Positions 23,890 to 35,973 of a DNA stretch of 64,000 nt are shown here, piece by piece. Source of the DNA: Harenicola maris (GTDB taxonomy: Bacteria > Pseudomonadota > Alphaproteobacteria > Rhodobacterales > Rhodobacteraceae); NCBI GenBank assembly GCA_018524345.1, contig JADQAZ010000001.1, positions 1,589,093 to 1,653,092 of the forward strand, written 5' to 3'. Within the stretch, counting starts at the first letter, position 1, and each line of letters begins with the position of its first letter. Below the pieces are notes generated by a model, which had not been told where the DNA came from, searched no databases, and saw only the letters and a program-made list of their open reading frames with translations. The translations under genes and the position numbers were made by a program.

Positions 23890-26250
23890 TTACTTCGCCC
23901 CGGCGGCAAGCGCCTCAAGGCTGGGGGTTGTGGCAGCAGATTTACCTTGGCGCAGATGCTCAAGAACTTTCTCGCGGGGGCCATCCACAGCAAGACGGCC
24001 GTTTTGCAAAATCATCACCCGGCTGGTCAGGGCGAGGATCGGCAAGCGGTGCGTCGCAATAATCGCGGTCCGCTTCTTCAGCCAGCCCTCAAGGCGGCTG
24101 ACAATCGCGCTCTCCAGCGCCTGGTCAAGCGCGGCAGTCGGCTCGTCCAGCAGAACAACGCGCGGGTCTTGCAGCCACAGACGCGCCCAACCGATCGACT
24201 GGCGCTGCCCCACAGAAAGGCCCTCGCCGCCGTCACGGATATCCAGATCAAGCCCCTTGTGGTGCTCTTTGACAAAGGGCCCAAGGCCCGCAAAATCCAG
24301 CGCCTGCATCATCCGGCTGTCATCGCCTTCCAACATATGCAGGTTCAGGTTGTCGCGCAGGGTGCCCGCAAACAGGCGCACATCTTGGCTCAGGTAGCCC
24401 ACGTTCTGGCGCAGGTCGCGCGGCTCGATCTGCGAGATATCCACCCCGTCGACCAGAACCTTGCCCTGCGTCGGGGAATAAAGGCCAGACAGCATCTTGA
24501 GCAGGGTCGATTTGCCCGACCCGTTCGCGCCCAAAATCGCAACGCTCTGCCCTGCGCCAATCTTCGCGCCCTTCACCTGCAGGTTCGGGCGGCCATCCTC
24601 GTCATAGCGGAAGACAACGTCCTGCAACTCGAACTCGCCATTCAGGGTATCGCGGCGCAGATAGGTCCGCCCTTCCATGATCTCCTGCTCGGAATTCACC
24701 ACCTGATCCAGCCCGTCCAAGGCGTTCTTCACATTCGACCAACGGGCCAAAGTGCCGGCAAGCTGGCTCAGCGGCGCCAATGTCCGGCCTGTCAGAATAC
24801 CCGTGGCAATGATCGTGCCGACGGTGAACTCGCCCGCAAAAACCAAAAACGTCCCCAAAACAACCGCCGCCACATAGGTCGCCTGCTGCACCCCTTGGGA
24901 CCAGAAGGTCAGGATAGAGGCCAGCTTGCGCTGCTCGGAGGATTTCACCGAACTCACGGTGTTCAGTTCGTCCCACATCCGCATCACGCGGTCTTCGCCC
25001 CGTGTCGTCTTGACCGTATCCAGCTCATAGATCGCCTCGTGCAACAGACGCGAAGATTTGACCGAGGCGCCCTGCGTCTCGCGGCTGAGTTCCATCATCC
25101 GCTTTTGCATCAGGAACCCGGGCAGAACCATCAGGACCCCGCCAATCACCAGAACCCAAACCACATTGCCCGCAATGGTCGCAACCAGCGCAAGGAACAG
25201 CAGGATAAAGGGCAAGTCGGTCAGCGTGCCGATGGTCGAGGCGGTGAAAAACTCGCGCACGGCGCTGAACTCGCGCATGGTGCTGAACAGTTCAGAGGGG
25301 CTCTGCGCCCGCTTGTCGCTGCGCATGCCGACGATCTTAAGCATCAACAACCGCTGCACAGACAATTCAATCGCCCGCCCGCCGCCGTCCATCAGGCGCG
25401 AGCGCGCCAACTTCAAAGCGCCTTCCAACATAATCGCCAAAGCCGCCCCAAGGGCCAGAACCCAAAGCGTGGCATAGCTTTGATGCGGGATCACGCGGTC
25501 ATAAACCTGCAAGGAAAACAGCGCCACAGCCACGGCCAGAAGGTTGGCCACAAAAGAGCCCACAGCGATCTCGGAGATAAACCGGCGATAGCGGGGAAAC
25601 TCGCCCCAGAACCAATGGGCGGGCTTGGGCGCCGCACCATGGGTCTTGGCGATCTGCTCGATGCTGGCCTCGGCTTTCAGGGTCCGGCCGGTAAACACCT
25701 CGCAAAACTCCGCAACATCCACCTTGGCGCGGTTGTCGGGGCATGTGCGGTCATAAATCTCGACGCGCCCGCCGCTCTGGCTCAAGACCAGAACCAACTG
25801 CCCGCCGGACATCTCTGCCAGCGCTGGCCATTCCTTGCGGCGCGGACGCCCCTCAACCGTCTGGATGGTCGCCAGCATCCCGCGCGCCTTAAAGGCCCGC
25901 GCCAGAACCGAAAGCGTCACATCCTCAAGGCCCTGCCCCACGCGCTCATCGGCGCGGGCGATCTCCTCGGTCATGTCGCGGCCCAGAACCTTCTGGCCCA
26001 GCAAACCGGCATAGGTCGCGGCCAGATGGGCCCGCGCTCCGAGGGACACCATACGCCCTTCCATCACCGATGGATCGGGCTGCGGCTCCGCAGGGGCGGT
26101 TTCCACCTTGCGGCGCATGATCTTTGCCTTGGGCTTCTCGCCCTCCCCTTCCGGCGCGCCATTGGCGGCCTTCGGAGCGTCATTGGTGACAACGCCCAGA
26201 ATACCGGCACGGCTCATTTTCATCTTCAGGGAAGTGGGGCGAGAACTCAT
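23890..26250 (-). CDS. Type I secretion ABC exporter (LapB-like) with C39-like domain
   Basis: This 786-residue fused transporter starts with a basic segment of about 60 residues. A C39-like domain follows (about 70-200) without an evident catalytic Cys near its start, as in exporters whose substrates are not processed. A six-helix membrane domain comes next (about 235-500), then an ATPase domain with Walker A GANGSGKST, signature LSVGQRQSIG and Walker B VVLLDEPTAALD. It powers export of the neighbouring adhesin. It overlaps the TolC-like gene by four bases (ATGA). The long N-terminal extension (KAANGAPEGEGEKPKAK) is unusual but low complexity. Confidence 0.94.
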   Translation of the reverse strand: MSSRPTSLKMKMSRAGILGVVTNDAPKAANGAPEGEGEKPKAKIMRRKVETAPAEPQPDPSVMEGRMVSLGARAHLAATYAGLLGQKVLGRDMTEEIARADERVGQGLEDVTLSVLARAFKARGMLATIQTVEGRPRRKEWPALAEMSGGQLVLVLSQSGGRVEIYDRTCPDNRAKVDVAEFCEVFTGRTLKAEASIEQIAKTHGAAPKPAHWFWGEFPRYRRFISEIAVGSFVANLLAVAVALFSLQVYDRVIPHQSYATLWVLALGAALAIMLEGALKLARSRLMDGGGRAIELSVQRLLMLKIVGMRSDKRAQSPSELFSTMREFSAVREFFTASTIGTLTDLPFILLFLALVATIAGNVVWVLVIGGVLMVLPGFLMQKRMMELSRETQGASVKSSRLLHEAIYELDTVKTTRGEDRVMRMWDELNTVSSVKSSEQRKLASILTFWSQGVQQATYVAAVVLGTFLVFAGEFTVGTIIATGILTGRTLAPLSQLAGTLARWSNVKNALDGLDQVVNSEQEIMEGRTYLRRDTLNGEFELQDVVFRYDEDGRPNLQVKGAKIGAGQSVAILGANGSGKSTLLKMLSGLYSPTQGKVLVDGVDISQIEPRDLRQNVGYLSQDVRLFAGTLRDNLNLHMLEGDDSRMMQALDFAGLGPFVKEHHKGLDLDIRDGGEGLSVGQRQSIGWARLWLQDPRVVLLDEPTAALDQALESAIVSRLEGWLKKRTAIIATHRLPILALTSRVMILQNGRLAVDGPREKVLEHLRQGKSAATTPSLEALAAGAK

Positions 26251-27599
26251 ATATCTGATCCATCAACAAGCACGCCCAGAATATTCCCGATTTCCAACCG
26301 GGCGAGGGCGATTTGGTATTTCACGGTGACGCGGGTCTGCTCCGCCGCCGTGTAGTTTTCGAACACATTGACCACATCCATGACCTGCCGGTGACCGGCC
26401 TCATACTGCTCGGCGAAGAGGTCATAGTTGGCCCGCGCCTGCGCGGCCAATTGCGTGGTCTGGTGGCCTTGGCTGACAAGGCTGGCGAGCCGCTGGTTCA
26501 GGCTGGCCACACGGCGCGCGGCATCCTCGCGGGCCTGCACAACGCGGCGCTCGGCGCCCTCGCGCACGGCCTCAATGGCCTGCAACTGGTTGCCGGTGCC
26601 AAAGCCAAAGCCGTTGTCGCTCTCGATCGTCAGGCCCGGCTTGCTCGCCCCGCCCTCCGACAACACGCTAGAGGCCGACACCTTCGGCAGGAACGCCGCG
26701 CGGTCCACAGTCGCCTGCGCCACATCGCGCTCTTTCTCCGCCTGCGCCCGCAACACACCCAAAGGCTCGCGGCCCGGCCCGGGGGCAGACACCTCGGAAA
26801 TCCCCGACAGACCGGAAAGGGAGCTGGCAGACATCGCGTTCAACTCGGCCATGGCCGTGGCAATCGCCTCGTTCTGCCGCAACAGATCGGCCTCGATCTC
26901 GCTGCGCTTGTGTTGGATGACGTTCAACTCGGACATATCCGAAACGCCGCCATTGACGCGCTCGTTCATGATCCATTCGAAATGCTTCACGCGCTCAAGG
27001 GCCTGCTGCGAAACGCCGGCCTCCTCGCGCGCCTGCTGCGCCGCCACGAACAGGGACAGCGCGGTATAAACCCGCTCGTTGGTCTCCTCGGCAAGGGCAA
27101 CGGCGGCCACCTCGACATCGGCCTTGGCAAAGAGGCGCTCGGCCTTCTTACGGCCATTGTCGAAGATAACCTGCTCGATCAAAATCTGGGTCACAACATC
27201 GCCAAGGGATGTCAGGGAAATCGTCGGGCCAAGGGTGGGCAACCAGTTCTTGGATGCCGCAACCGCCCGCAGCTTCGCCGCCCGAAGGCTGGCCTCTGCG
27301 GGGCGCGAATTGGCGGCCAGAACCGCCTCCGCGACCTTGTCGAAATTCGTGCCGGAGCGCAGCATGGAAGAGCGCGACAAAAGCGACTGGATCAACACGC
27401 TCTCGTTGGCTTCTTCGGCTGTCAGGGTTTCGGCTGGGCTGGCATCGGCGCGGCTGGCATCGGCATCAGCTTCGGATGTGCCCGCAAACATCGCCTTTGC
27501 GCTAAATCCCGTGCCGTCTCCGCTGTCCAGGCACCCTGTCAAAACTGCCGTAGCGGCAATCGCAATCAGTGACGCCCGAAGGGATGTGTGCCCCGTCAT
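26247..27599 (-). CDS. TolC-family outer-membrane channel, lipoprotein
   Basis: This 450-residue protein begins with a lipobox (LIAIAATAVLTGC) and has the duplicated helical TolC domain. That includes LRAAKLRAVAASKNWLPTLGP, a coiled central part (AVALAEETNERVYTALSLFVAAQQAREEAG) and a second half ending ARLEIGNILGVL. It forms the outer-membrane exit duct for type I secretion. It is the first gene of the exporter set (TolC-ABC-HlyD) and lies 114 bp downstream of the adhesin gene, with a strong hairpin between them. Confidence 0.9.
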   Translation of the reverse strand: MTGHTSLRASLIAIAATAVLTGCLDSGDGTGFSAKAMFAGTSEADADASRADASPAETLTAEEANESVLIQSLLSRSSMLRSGTNFDKVAEAVLAANSRPAEASLRAAKLRAVAASKNWLPTLGPTISLTSLGDVVTQILIEQVIFDNGRKKAERLFAKADVEVAAVALAEETNERVYTALSLFVAAQQAREEAGVSQQALERVKHFEWIMNERVNGGVSDMSELNVIQHKRSEIEADLLRQNEAIATAMAELNAMSASSLSGLSGISEVSAPGPGREPLGVLRAQAEKERDVAQATVDRAAFLPKVSASSVLSEGGASKPGLTIESDNGFGFGTGNQLQAIEAVREGAERRVVQAREDAARRVASLNQRLASLVSQGHQTTQLAAQARANYDLFAEQYEAGHRQVMDVVNVFENYTAAEQTRVTVKYQIALARLEIGNILGVLVDGSDI

Positions 27600-27669
27600 T
27601 GTCTTACCCGTCCCGCCTCTTGTGGTGATTTGCTCACCTTAGTTTTTGTAGTTTTGTCGTCTTATCATC

Positions 27670-27693
27670 CGGGCGGGGCCGAGGCCCCGCCCG
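27670..27693 (-). terminator. GC hairpin between adhesin gene and exporter genes
   Basis: An 11-bp perfect inverted repeat (CGGGCGGGGCC / GGCCCCGCCCG, two-base centre) lies 21 bp after the adhesin stop on the minus strand. There is no T run, so it may act as a partial terminator or 3' stabiliser, letting the adhesin message exceed that of the exporter. Confidence 0.5.
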
Positions 27694-27713
27694 AACTTTG
27701 AGGGAACTTGTAG

Positions 27714-31070
<3,357 letters not shown>

Positions 31071-31414
31071 CGTGTTACCACTCTACCTCTGACGCAGCCT
31101 TACATAAAAACGACTGCTTGTTTTAGTTACCCACCCCAAATCTTGTTGCTTGGGTGCGGAACCGCTCAACTACAGGTATACAGGACCGTTCGTTTTTTGA
31201 AAGCGATATTTTTCGTATCGCCTTGTGTGTAAGGCCCAGAACCGGATTCGGGTATGAATCTCAAACGATTATCTGGCAACCCTAAACTAAGGGGAAAACC
31301 AGCCCGTTTTCCCCCTAATAACCAAATGTTGAATAAGTGCAGGTCCGCGAATCTGTAAAATTGGCGGTTTCCTCAGGAAATCAGGGCCGGATCGCCTCCG
31401 GCCCCCGCCCAAGG
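31071..31414. other. 344-bp intergenic region, adhesin promoter side / fdsA 3' side
   Basis: This region lies upstream of the adhesin gene and downstream of fdsA, both on the minus strand. It is AT-richer than its flanks and should hold the adhesin promoter near 31080-31250. It contains a 9-bp stem GGGGAAAAC / GTTTTCCCC (31291-31314) and an 8-bp stem GGGCCGGA / TCCGGCCC (31384-31404), the latter just after the fdsA stop and probably its terminator. A 34-codon frame at 31254-31358 (plus) has no support as a gene. Confidence 0.5.
31384..31404 (-). terminator. Hairpin after fdsA
   Basis: An 8-bp GC stem with a five-base loop lies 10 bp downstream of the fdsA stop and is followed on the minus strand by TGATTT. 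It is a plausible but weak intrinsic terminator. Confidence 0.45.
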
Positions 31415-34186
31415 TTACGATGCGTCAACCTTTTGCAGCGCCGAGACCCGGCAGGCCGAAAACTTGAATTCCGGTATCTTGCCGTAAGGGTCAAGCGCGG
31501 GATTGGTCAGCACATTGGCCGCCGCCTCCACATAGGCAAAGGGGATAAACACCATATCCTCCGACACGGCCCGATCCGCCCGCGCCATGATGCTGATCGC
31601 CCCGCGCCGCGTCTCGACCCGCATCATATCCCCCGGCGCGATTCCCAGCCGCCGCAATGTCTTGGGATGGAGCGAGCCATTCGCCTCCGGCTCCAGCCCG
31701 TCCAACACGCTCGCCCGCCGCGTCATCGACCCGGTGTGCCAATGCTCCAACTGCCGCCCCGTGGTCAGCACAAAGGGGAACTCCGTATCCGGCACCTCGG
31801 CGGGGGCAATCACATTGGCCGGCGTAAACCGCGCCCGCCCGCCTGCCCGCGGGAAGCCATCGCCAAAGACAATCGCCTGCCCCGGATCGCTCTCCGACAG
31901 AGAGGGATATGTCACCACATCCTCGCGCTCCAGCCGTTCCCAGCTGATATTGTCCATCGAGGCCATAGAGCGCTGCATCTCCGCAAAGACCTCCCGCGGA
32001 TGGGCATAGCTCCACTCCAAACCGCAGCGTTTCGCAAGCTCGGTGGTGATCCACCAATCCTCCCGCGCATCGCCGGGGGGCGAGACCACAGGCCGCCCCA
32101 TCTGCACCTGCCGGTTGGTATTGGTCACCGTGCCGGTCTTCTCGGCAAAGGCACTGGCGGGCAGGATCACATCGGCATAATTCGCCGTCTCGGTAAGGAA
32201 AATATCCTGCACCACCAGATGATCCAGCTTGGCCAAGGCATCGCGCGCATGTTCCACGTCCGGGTCCGACATGGCCGGGTTCTCGCCCAGAATATACATG
32301 CCCTTGATCACATCATCATGGATCGCATCCATGATCTCCACCACCGTCAACCCCTTGACCGGATTGACAATATCGCCCTCCCAAATCTCGTTGAAGGCGC
32401 TGCGCACCCCCTCGTCCTCGACCGGCTGGTAATCAGGCAGGAACATCGGGATCATCCCCGCATCAGAGGCCCCCTGAACATTGTTCTGCCCCCGCAGCGG
32501 ATGCAACCCCGCCCCGGGCCGCCCCACATGGCCGCACATCAGGGCCAGCGAAATCAGACAGCGCGAATTATCCGTCCCGTGGATATGCTGGCTCACGCCC
32601 ATCCCCCAGAAAATCATCCCCGCCTTGGCCCCGGCAAAAACCCGCGCCACATCGCGCAGCACATCCGCCTCAATGCCGCAGACCTTCTCCATCGCCTCGG
32701 GGGTGAAATCCGCCAGATGCGCCTTCATCGCCTCGAAATTCTCGGTGTAGCCCTCGATATACTGCTGATCGTAAAGGCCCTCCTCCACGATCACATGCAT
32801 GATCGCATTGAGCATGCTCACATCGGCCCCGGGCCGGAACTGCAACATATGGCTCGCGTGCCGTTTCAGGCCCTGCCCGCGCGGATCCATCACGATAAGC
32901 TTCCCGCCGCGCTTGGCGAATTGCTTGAAATAGGTCGCCGCAACGGGATGGTTCTCGGTCGGGTTGGCCCCGATCACGATGGCCACATCGGCATTCTCGA
33001 TCTCGTTAAAGGTCGCCGTAACGGCCCCGCTCCCGACATTCTCCATCAGCGCCGCCACCGACGACGCATGGCACAGCCGCGTGCAGTGATCGACATTGTT
33101 ATGGCCAAACCCCTCGCGGATGAACTTCTGGAACAGATAGGCCTCCTCGTTGGAGCATTTGGCAGAGCCGAACCCGGCAATCTCGCCCCCCCGCCCCTTC
33201 AGCCCCCGCGCGGCGGCATCAAGGGCCTCCTCCCATGTGGCCTCGCGGAAATGGGTCGACAGATCGCCGGGGTCCACATTCAACCCCTTCGCGGGCGCAT
33301 CCTCGCGCCGGATCAGCGGCACCTTCAAACGATGCGGGTGATCCACGTAATCAAAGCCGAACCGCCCCTTGACGCACAAACGGTTCTCATTCGCCGGCCC
33401 ACCCGCGCCCTCGACATATTTAATCTTGTCGTCCTTGATCTTGAAGGACAGCTGACAGCCCACACCGCAATAGGGACAAACGCTCTGCACCTCGCGGTCA
33501 TAATCCTTGCTATCGCCGCGCTCCTCTTCGTCCAGCACACTGGCGGGCATCAAGGCACCGGTGGGACAGGCCTGCACACATTCCCCGCAGGCCACACAGG
33601 AGGAGGCCCCCATAGGATCATTCAGGTCAAAAACGATCTCCTCGGACAATCCCCGCCCCGCCATGCCGATCACATCATTCACCTGCACCTCGCGGCAGGC
33701 CCGCACACAGAGGTTGCAATGAATACAGGCATCAAGGTTCACCCGCATCGCCACATGGCTGTCATCCAACAGCGGCACCATATCCACGGGCTTGGCCTCA
33801 AAGCGGCTGCTTTCCACACCATTCGCCGCCGCCATATCCCAAAAATGGCTGGACCGGTCATGGGCCTCCTCCGGCTGATCCGCGACCAGCAATTCCATCA
33901 CCATGGCGCGGCTCTTTTCCGCCCGCTCCGAGGCAGACTTCACCACCATCCCATCCGCCACAGGGCGAATGCAGGAGGCAATCAGCGTCCGCTCCCCCTC
34001 CACCTCAACCATACAGGCGCGGCAATTCCCGTCAGGGCGATAGCCCGGCGCGGGCTTGTGGCACAGATGCGGGATCGTGATCCCCTGCCCCTTGGCCGCC
34101 TCCCAGATCGTCCAGCCCTCGGGCACGGTCACATCCGCCCCGTCCAGCTCGAATGTCACCATCTTAACGTCGGACCCATCAGCCAT
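31415..34186 (-). CDS. fdsA: NAD-dependent formate dehydrogenase, molybdenum alpha subunit
   Basis: This 923-residue cytoplasmic subunit oxidises formate to CO2 at a bis-MGD molybdenum site. The N-terminal NuoG-like part carries a [2Fe-2S] motif (CHKPAPGYRPDGNCRAC, about 43-59) and ferredoxin-type clusters (CIHCNLCVRAC, CVACGECVQAC). The catalytic part starts with CPYCGVGCQ. It contains HCTRLCHASS, where a Cys (not selenocysteine) should ligate Mo, and ends in a molybdopterin dinucleotide-binding domain (FVLTTGRQLEHWHTG). The gene begins 3 bp after fdsB. No fdsC/fdhD or fdsD follows, which is unusual for this operon type. Confidence 0.95.
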   Translation of the reverse strand: MADGSDVKMVTFELDGADVTVPEGWTIWEAAKGQGITIPHLCHKPAPGYRPDGNCRACMVEVEGERTLIASCIRPVADGMVVKSASERAEKSRAMVMELLVADQPEEAHDRSSHFWDMAAANGVESSRFEAKPVDMVPLLDDSHVAMRVNLDACIHCNLCVRACREVQVNDVIGMAGRGLSEEIVFDLNDPMGASSCVACGECVQACPTGALMPASVLDEEERGDSKDYDREVQSVCPYCGVGCQLSFKIKDDKIKYVEGAGGPANENRLCVKGRFGFDYVDHPHRLKVPLIRREDAPAKGLNVDPGDLSTHFREATWEEALDAAARGLKGRGGEIAGFGSAKCSNEEAYLFQKFIREGFGHNNVDHCTRLCHASSVAALMENVGSGAVTATFNEIENADVAIVIGANPTENHPVAATYFKQFAKRGGKLIVMDPRGQGLKRHASHMLQFRPGADVSMLNAIMHVIVEEGLYDQQYIEGYTENFEAMKAHLADFTPEAMEKVCGIEADVLRDVARVFAGAKAGMIFWGMGVSQHIHGTDNSRCLISLALMCGHVGRPGAGLHPLRGQNNVQGASDAGMIPMFLPDYQPVEDEGVRSAFNEIWEGDIVNPVKGLTVVEIMDAIHDDVIKGMYILGENPAMSDPDVEHARDALAKLDHLVVQDIFLTETANYADVILPASAFAEKTGTVTNTNRQVQMGRPVVSPPGDAREDWWITTELAKRCGLEWSYAHPREVFAEMQRSMASMDNISWERLEREDVVTYPSLSESDPGQAIVFGDGFPRAGGRARFTPANVIAPAEVPDTEFPFVLTTGRQLEHWHTGSMTRRASVLDGLEPEANGSLHPKTLRRLGIAPGDMMRVETRRGAISIMARADRAVSEDMVFIPFAYVEAAANVLTNPALDPYGKIPEFKFSACRVSALQKVDAS

Positions 34187-34189
34187 CGC

Positions 34190-35881
34190 TCAAATCTCCT
34201 CGCCAAAATGCTGCATCACCAATCGGATCGGGTTCGGCGCCGCCTGCCCGAGGCCGCAAATACTGGCATCCCCCATGACCTCGCAAAGCTCCTCCAGCAG
34301 GGGCTGATCCCATGTGTCTTTCTCCATCAGGGCCACGGCCTTCTGACAGCCCACGCGGCAGGGGGTGCACTGCCCACAGCTTTCATCCTCAAAGAACCGC
34401 AGCATATTCAGCGCCGCATCCCGCGCCCGATCCTGATCCGACAGAACCACCACCGCAGCAGAGCCAATAAACGTCCCTAAAGGCTGCAATGTATCAAAGT
34501 CCAAAGGCACATCGGCCATGGAGGCAGGCAACAAGCCAGAGGACGGCCCCCCCGGCTGAAACGCCTTGAACACATGGCCCTCCGCCATGCCCCCTGCCGC
34601 CGCGATCACATCGGTGATCGTCGATCCGGCAGGCAACAAATACACCCCCGGCGCGGCCACACGGCCGGACACGGAATAGCTCCGCAGCCCCTTGCGCCCG
34701 TTATGCTCCGTATCGCCCAGACACTCCGGCCCCTCGCGGCAAATCCGCGCCACCCAATGCAGGGTCTCCACGTTATGAACAAGCGTCGGCCGCCCAAAGA
34801 GGCCCACCTGCGCCACAAAGGGCGGGCGATGGCGCGGCAAGCCGCGCTTGCCCTCGATACTCTCGATCATCGCGCTCTCTTCGCCGCAGATATAGGCGCC
34901 CGCGCCGCGCCGCAGGTCAATATACCCCGGCGCGACCAATCCAGCCGCCTCCAGCGCCGCAATCTCGCGCCGCAAAATCTCCAGCACCGCCGGATACTCG
35001 TCACGCATATAGATATAACACCGCTCCGCCTCCACGGCCCAAGCGGCAATCAGCATCCCCTCAAGGAACAGATGCGGCACGCGCTCAAGGTAATAGCGAT
35101 CCTTGAATGTCCCCGGCTCGCCCTCATCCCCGTTCACGGCCAGATATCGCGGCCCCGCATTGGCCCGCACAAAGCCCCACTTCTTGCCCGACGGAAACCC
35201 CGCCCCGCCAAGCCCGCGCAGGCCCGCGTCAGACAGGCTTTGCTGCACCGCCTCCCAATCGCCGCCGCGTCGCAGCTCCGCCAAAGCCTGATAGCCTCCG
35301 CTCTCCCGATACACCGCCAATGTTTCGTAATCGGGCAAATGGGCGTGGGTCTGCCCGGCGGCAATCGCCGCCTCCACCTTCTCCGGGCTGGCATGATCGA
35401 TATGATGATGGCCCAGCTCCAAAACCGGAGCCGTATCACAGCGCCCCATACAGGGCGCGCGCAAAACCCGCACCTCGCGGCCGCCATTGTATTGCGCGGT
35501 CAGCTTGGCCAGCAACTCCTGTGCCCCGGCCAACTCGCAGGACAGCGAGTCACAAACCCGAATGGTCAAATCCGGCGGCGCATCCGCCCCCTCCTTGACC
35601 ACATCGAAATGGGCGTAAAACGTCGCAACCTCGTAAACCTCGGCCTGCGACAGGCGCATCTCCTCGGCCAAGGCCCGCAGATGATCGGCGCTCAAATGGC
35701 CATAGCGATCCTGCACAAGATGCAAAAACTCGATCAGCAAATCGCGGCGACGCGGCGCATCGCCCAGCAATTCCCGCACCTCGGAAAGCGCCAGATCATC
35801 CACCTGACGGCCCTTGGGCGTGCGCCGCCCCTTCCCCTTGCCAGATTTCCAAACGCCCGCGCGATTATCCAATGGTGCCAT
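34190..35881 (-). CDS. fdsB: Formate dehydrogenase diaphorase subunit, NuoE-NuoF fusion
   Basis: This 563-residue protein joins two Complex I-like units. Residues about 35-190 are NuoE-like: a helical part with LSQAEVYEVATFYAHF, then a thioredoxin-fold [2Fe-2S] site using CDSLSC and CMGRC. From about 200 on it is NuoF-like, with the FMN/NAD region (LRGLGGAGFPSGKKWGF, NGDEGEPGTFKDR), GAYICGEESAMIESIEGKRG and a [4Fe-4S] site SCGQCTPCRVGC. It passes electrons from formate to NAD. The ATG at 35881 has GAGGAGG just upstream; the frame to 35935 is unsupported. Here the gamma (FdsG) role is built into the beta subunit. Confidence 0.93.
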   Translation of the reverse strand: MAPLDNRAGVWKSGKGKGRRTPKGRQVDDLALSEVRELLGDAPRRRDLLIEFLHLVQDRYGHLSADHLRALAEEMRLSQAEVYEVATFYAHFDVVKEGADAPPDLTIRVCDSLSCELAGAQELLAKLTAQYNGGREVRVLRAPCMGRCDTAPVLELGHHHIDHASPEKVEAAIAAGQTHAHLPDYETLAVYRESGGYQALAELRRGGDWEAVQQSLSDAGLRGLGGAGFPSGKKWGFVRANAGPRYLAVNGDEGEPGTFKDRYYLERVPHLFLEGMLIAAWAVEAERCYIYMRDEYPAVLEILRREIAALEAAGLVAPGYIDLRRGAGAYICGEESAMIESIEGKRGLPRHRPPFVAQVGLFGRPTLVHNVETLHWVARICREGPECLGDTEHNGRKGLRSYSVSGRVAAPGVYLLPAGSTITDVIAAAGGMAEGHVFKAFQPGGPSSGLLPASMADVPLDFDTLQPLGTFIGSAAVVVLSDQDRARDAALNMLRFFEDESCGQCTPCRVGCQKAVALMEKDTWDQPLLEELCEVMGDASICGLGQAAPNPIRLVMQHFGEEI

Positions 35882-35922
35882 GGCTGCCTCCTCAGGTTGC
35901 CCCACCCGCGTGCCATTTGCAG

Positions 35923-35942
35923 AACGAATATTCAAATTCGTT
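35923..35942. promoter_or_regulatory. Inverted repeat in the fdsB promoter
   Basis: AACGAAT-N6-ATTCGTT lies 40-60 bp upstream of the fdsB start, in an AT-rich island. It could be a second regulator half-site pair, or overlap the core promoter. Confidence 0.35.
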
Positions 35943-35954
35943 TTTATCGCAACT

Positions 35955-35973
35955 CAATAAGCAATGCTTATTG
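35955..35973. promoter_or_regulatory. LysR-type binding site (T-N11-A dyad) upstream of fdsB
   Basis: A perfect dyad, CAATAAGC-AAT-GCTTATTG, contains the canonical T-N11-A core (T at 35958, A at 35970). It lies 74 bp or more upstream of fdsB and overlaps the stop codon of the LysR gene. Position and shape fit activation of fdsBA by that regulator. Confidence 0.6.

Noticed and set aside
23611..26355. Plus-strand frame of 914 codons opposite the ABC exporter
   Set aside because: Antisense to an exporter with intact Walker and signature motifs; the predicted product is basic and low in structure.
31254..31358. 34-codon frame in the adhesin promoter region
   Set aside because: No ribosome site, low complexity of support, and it crosses a hairpin.
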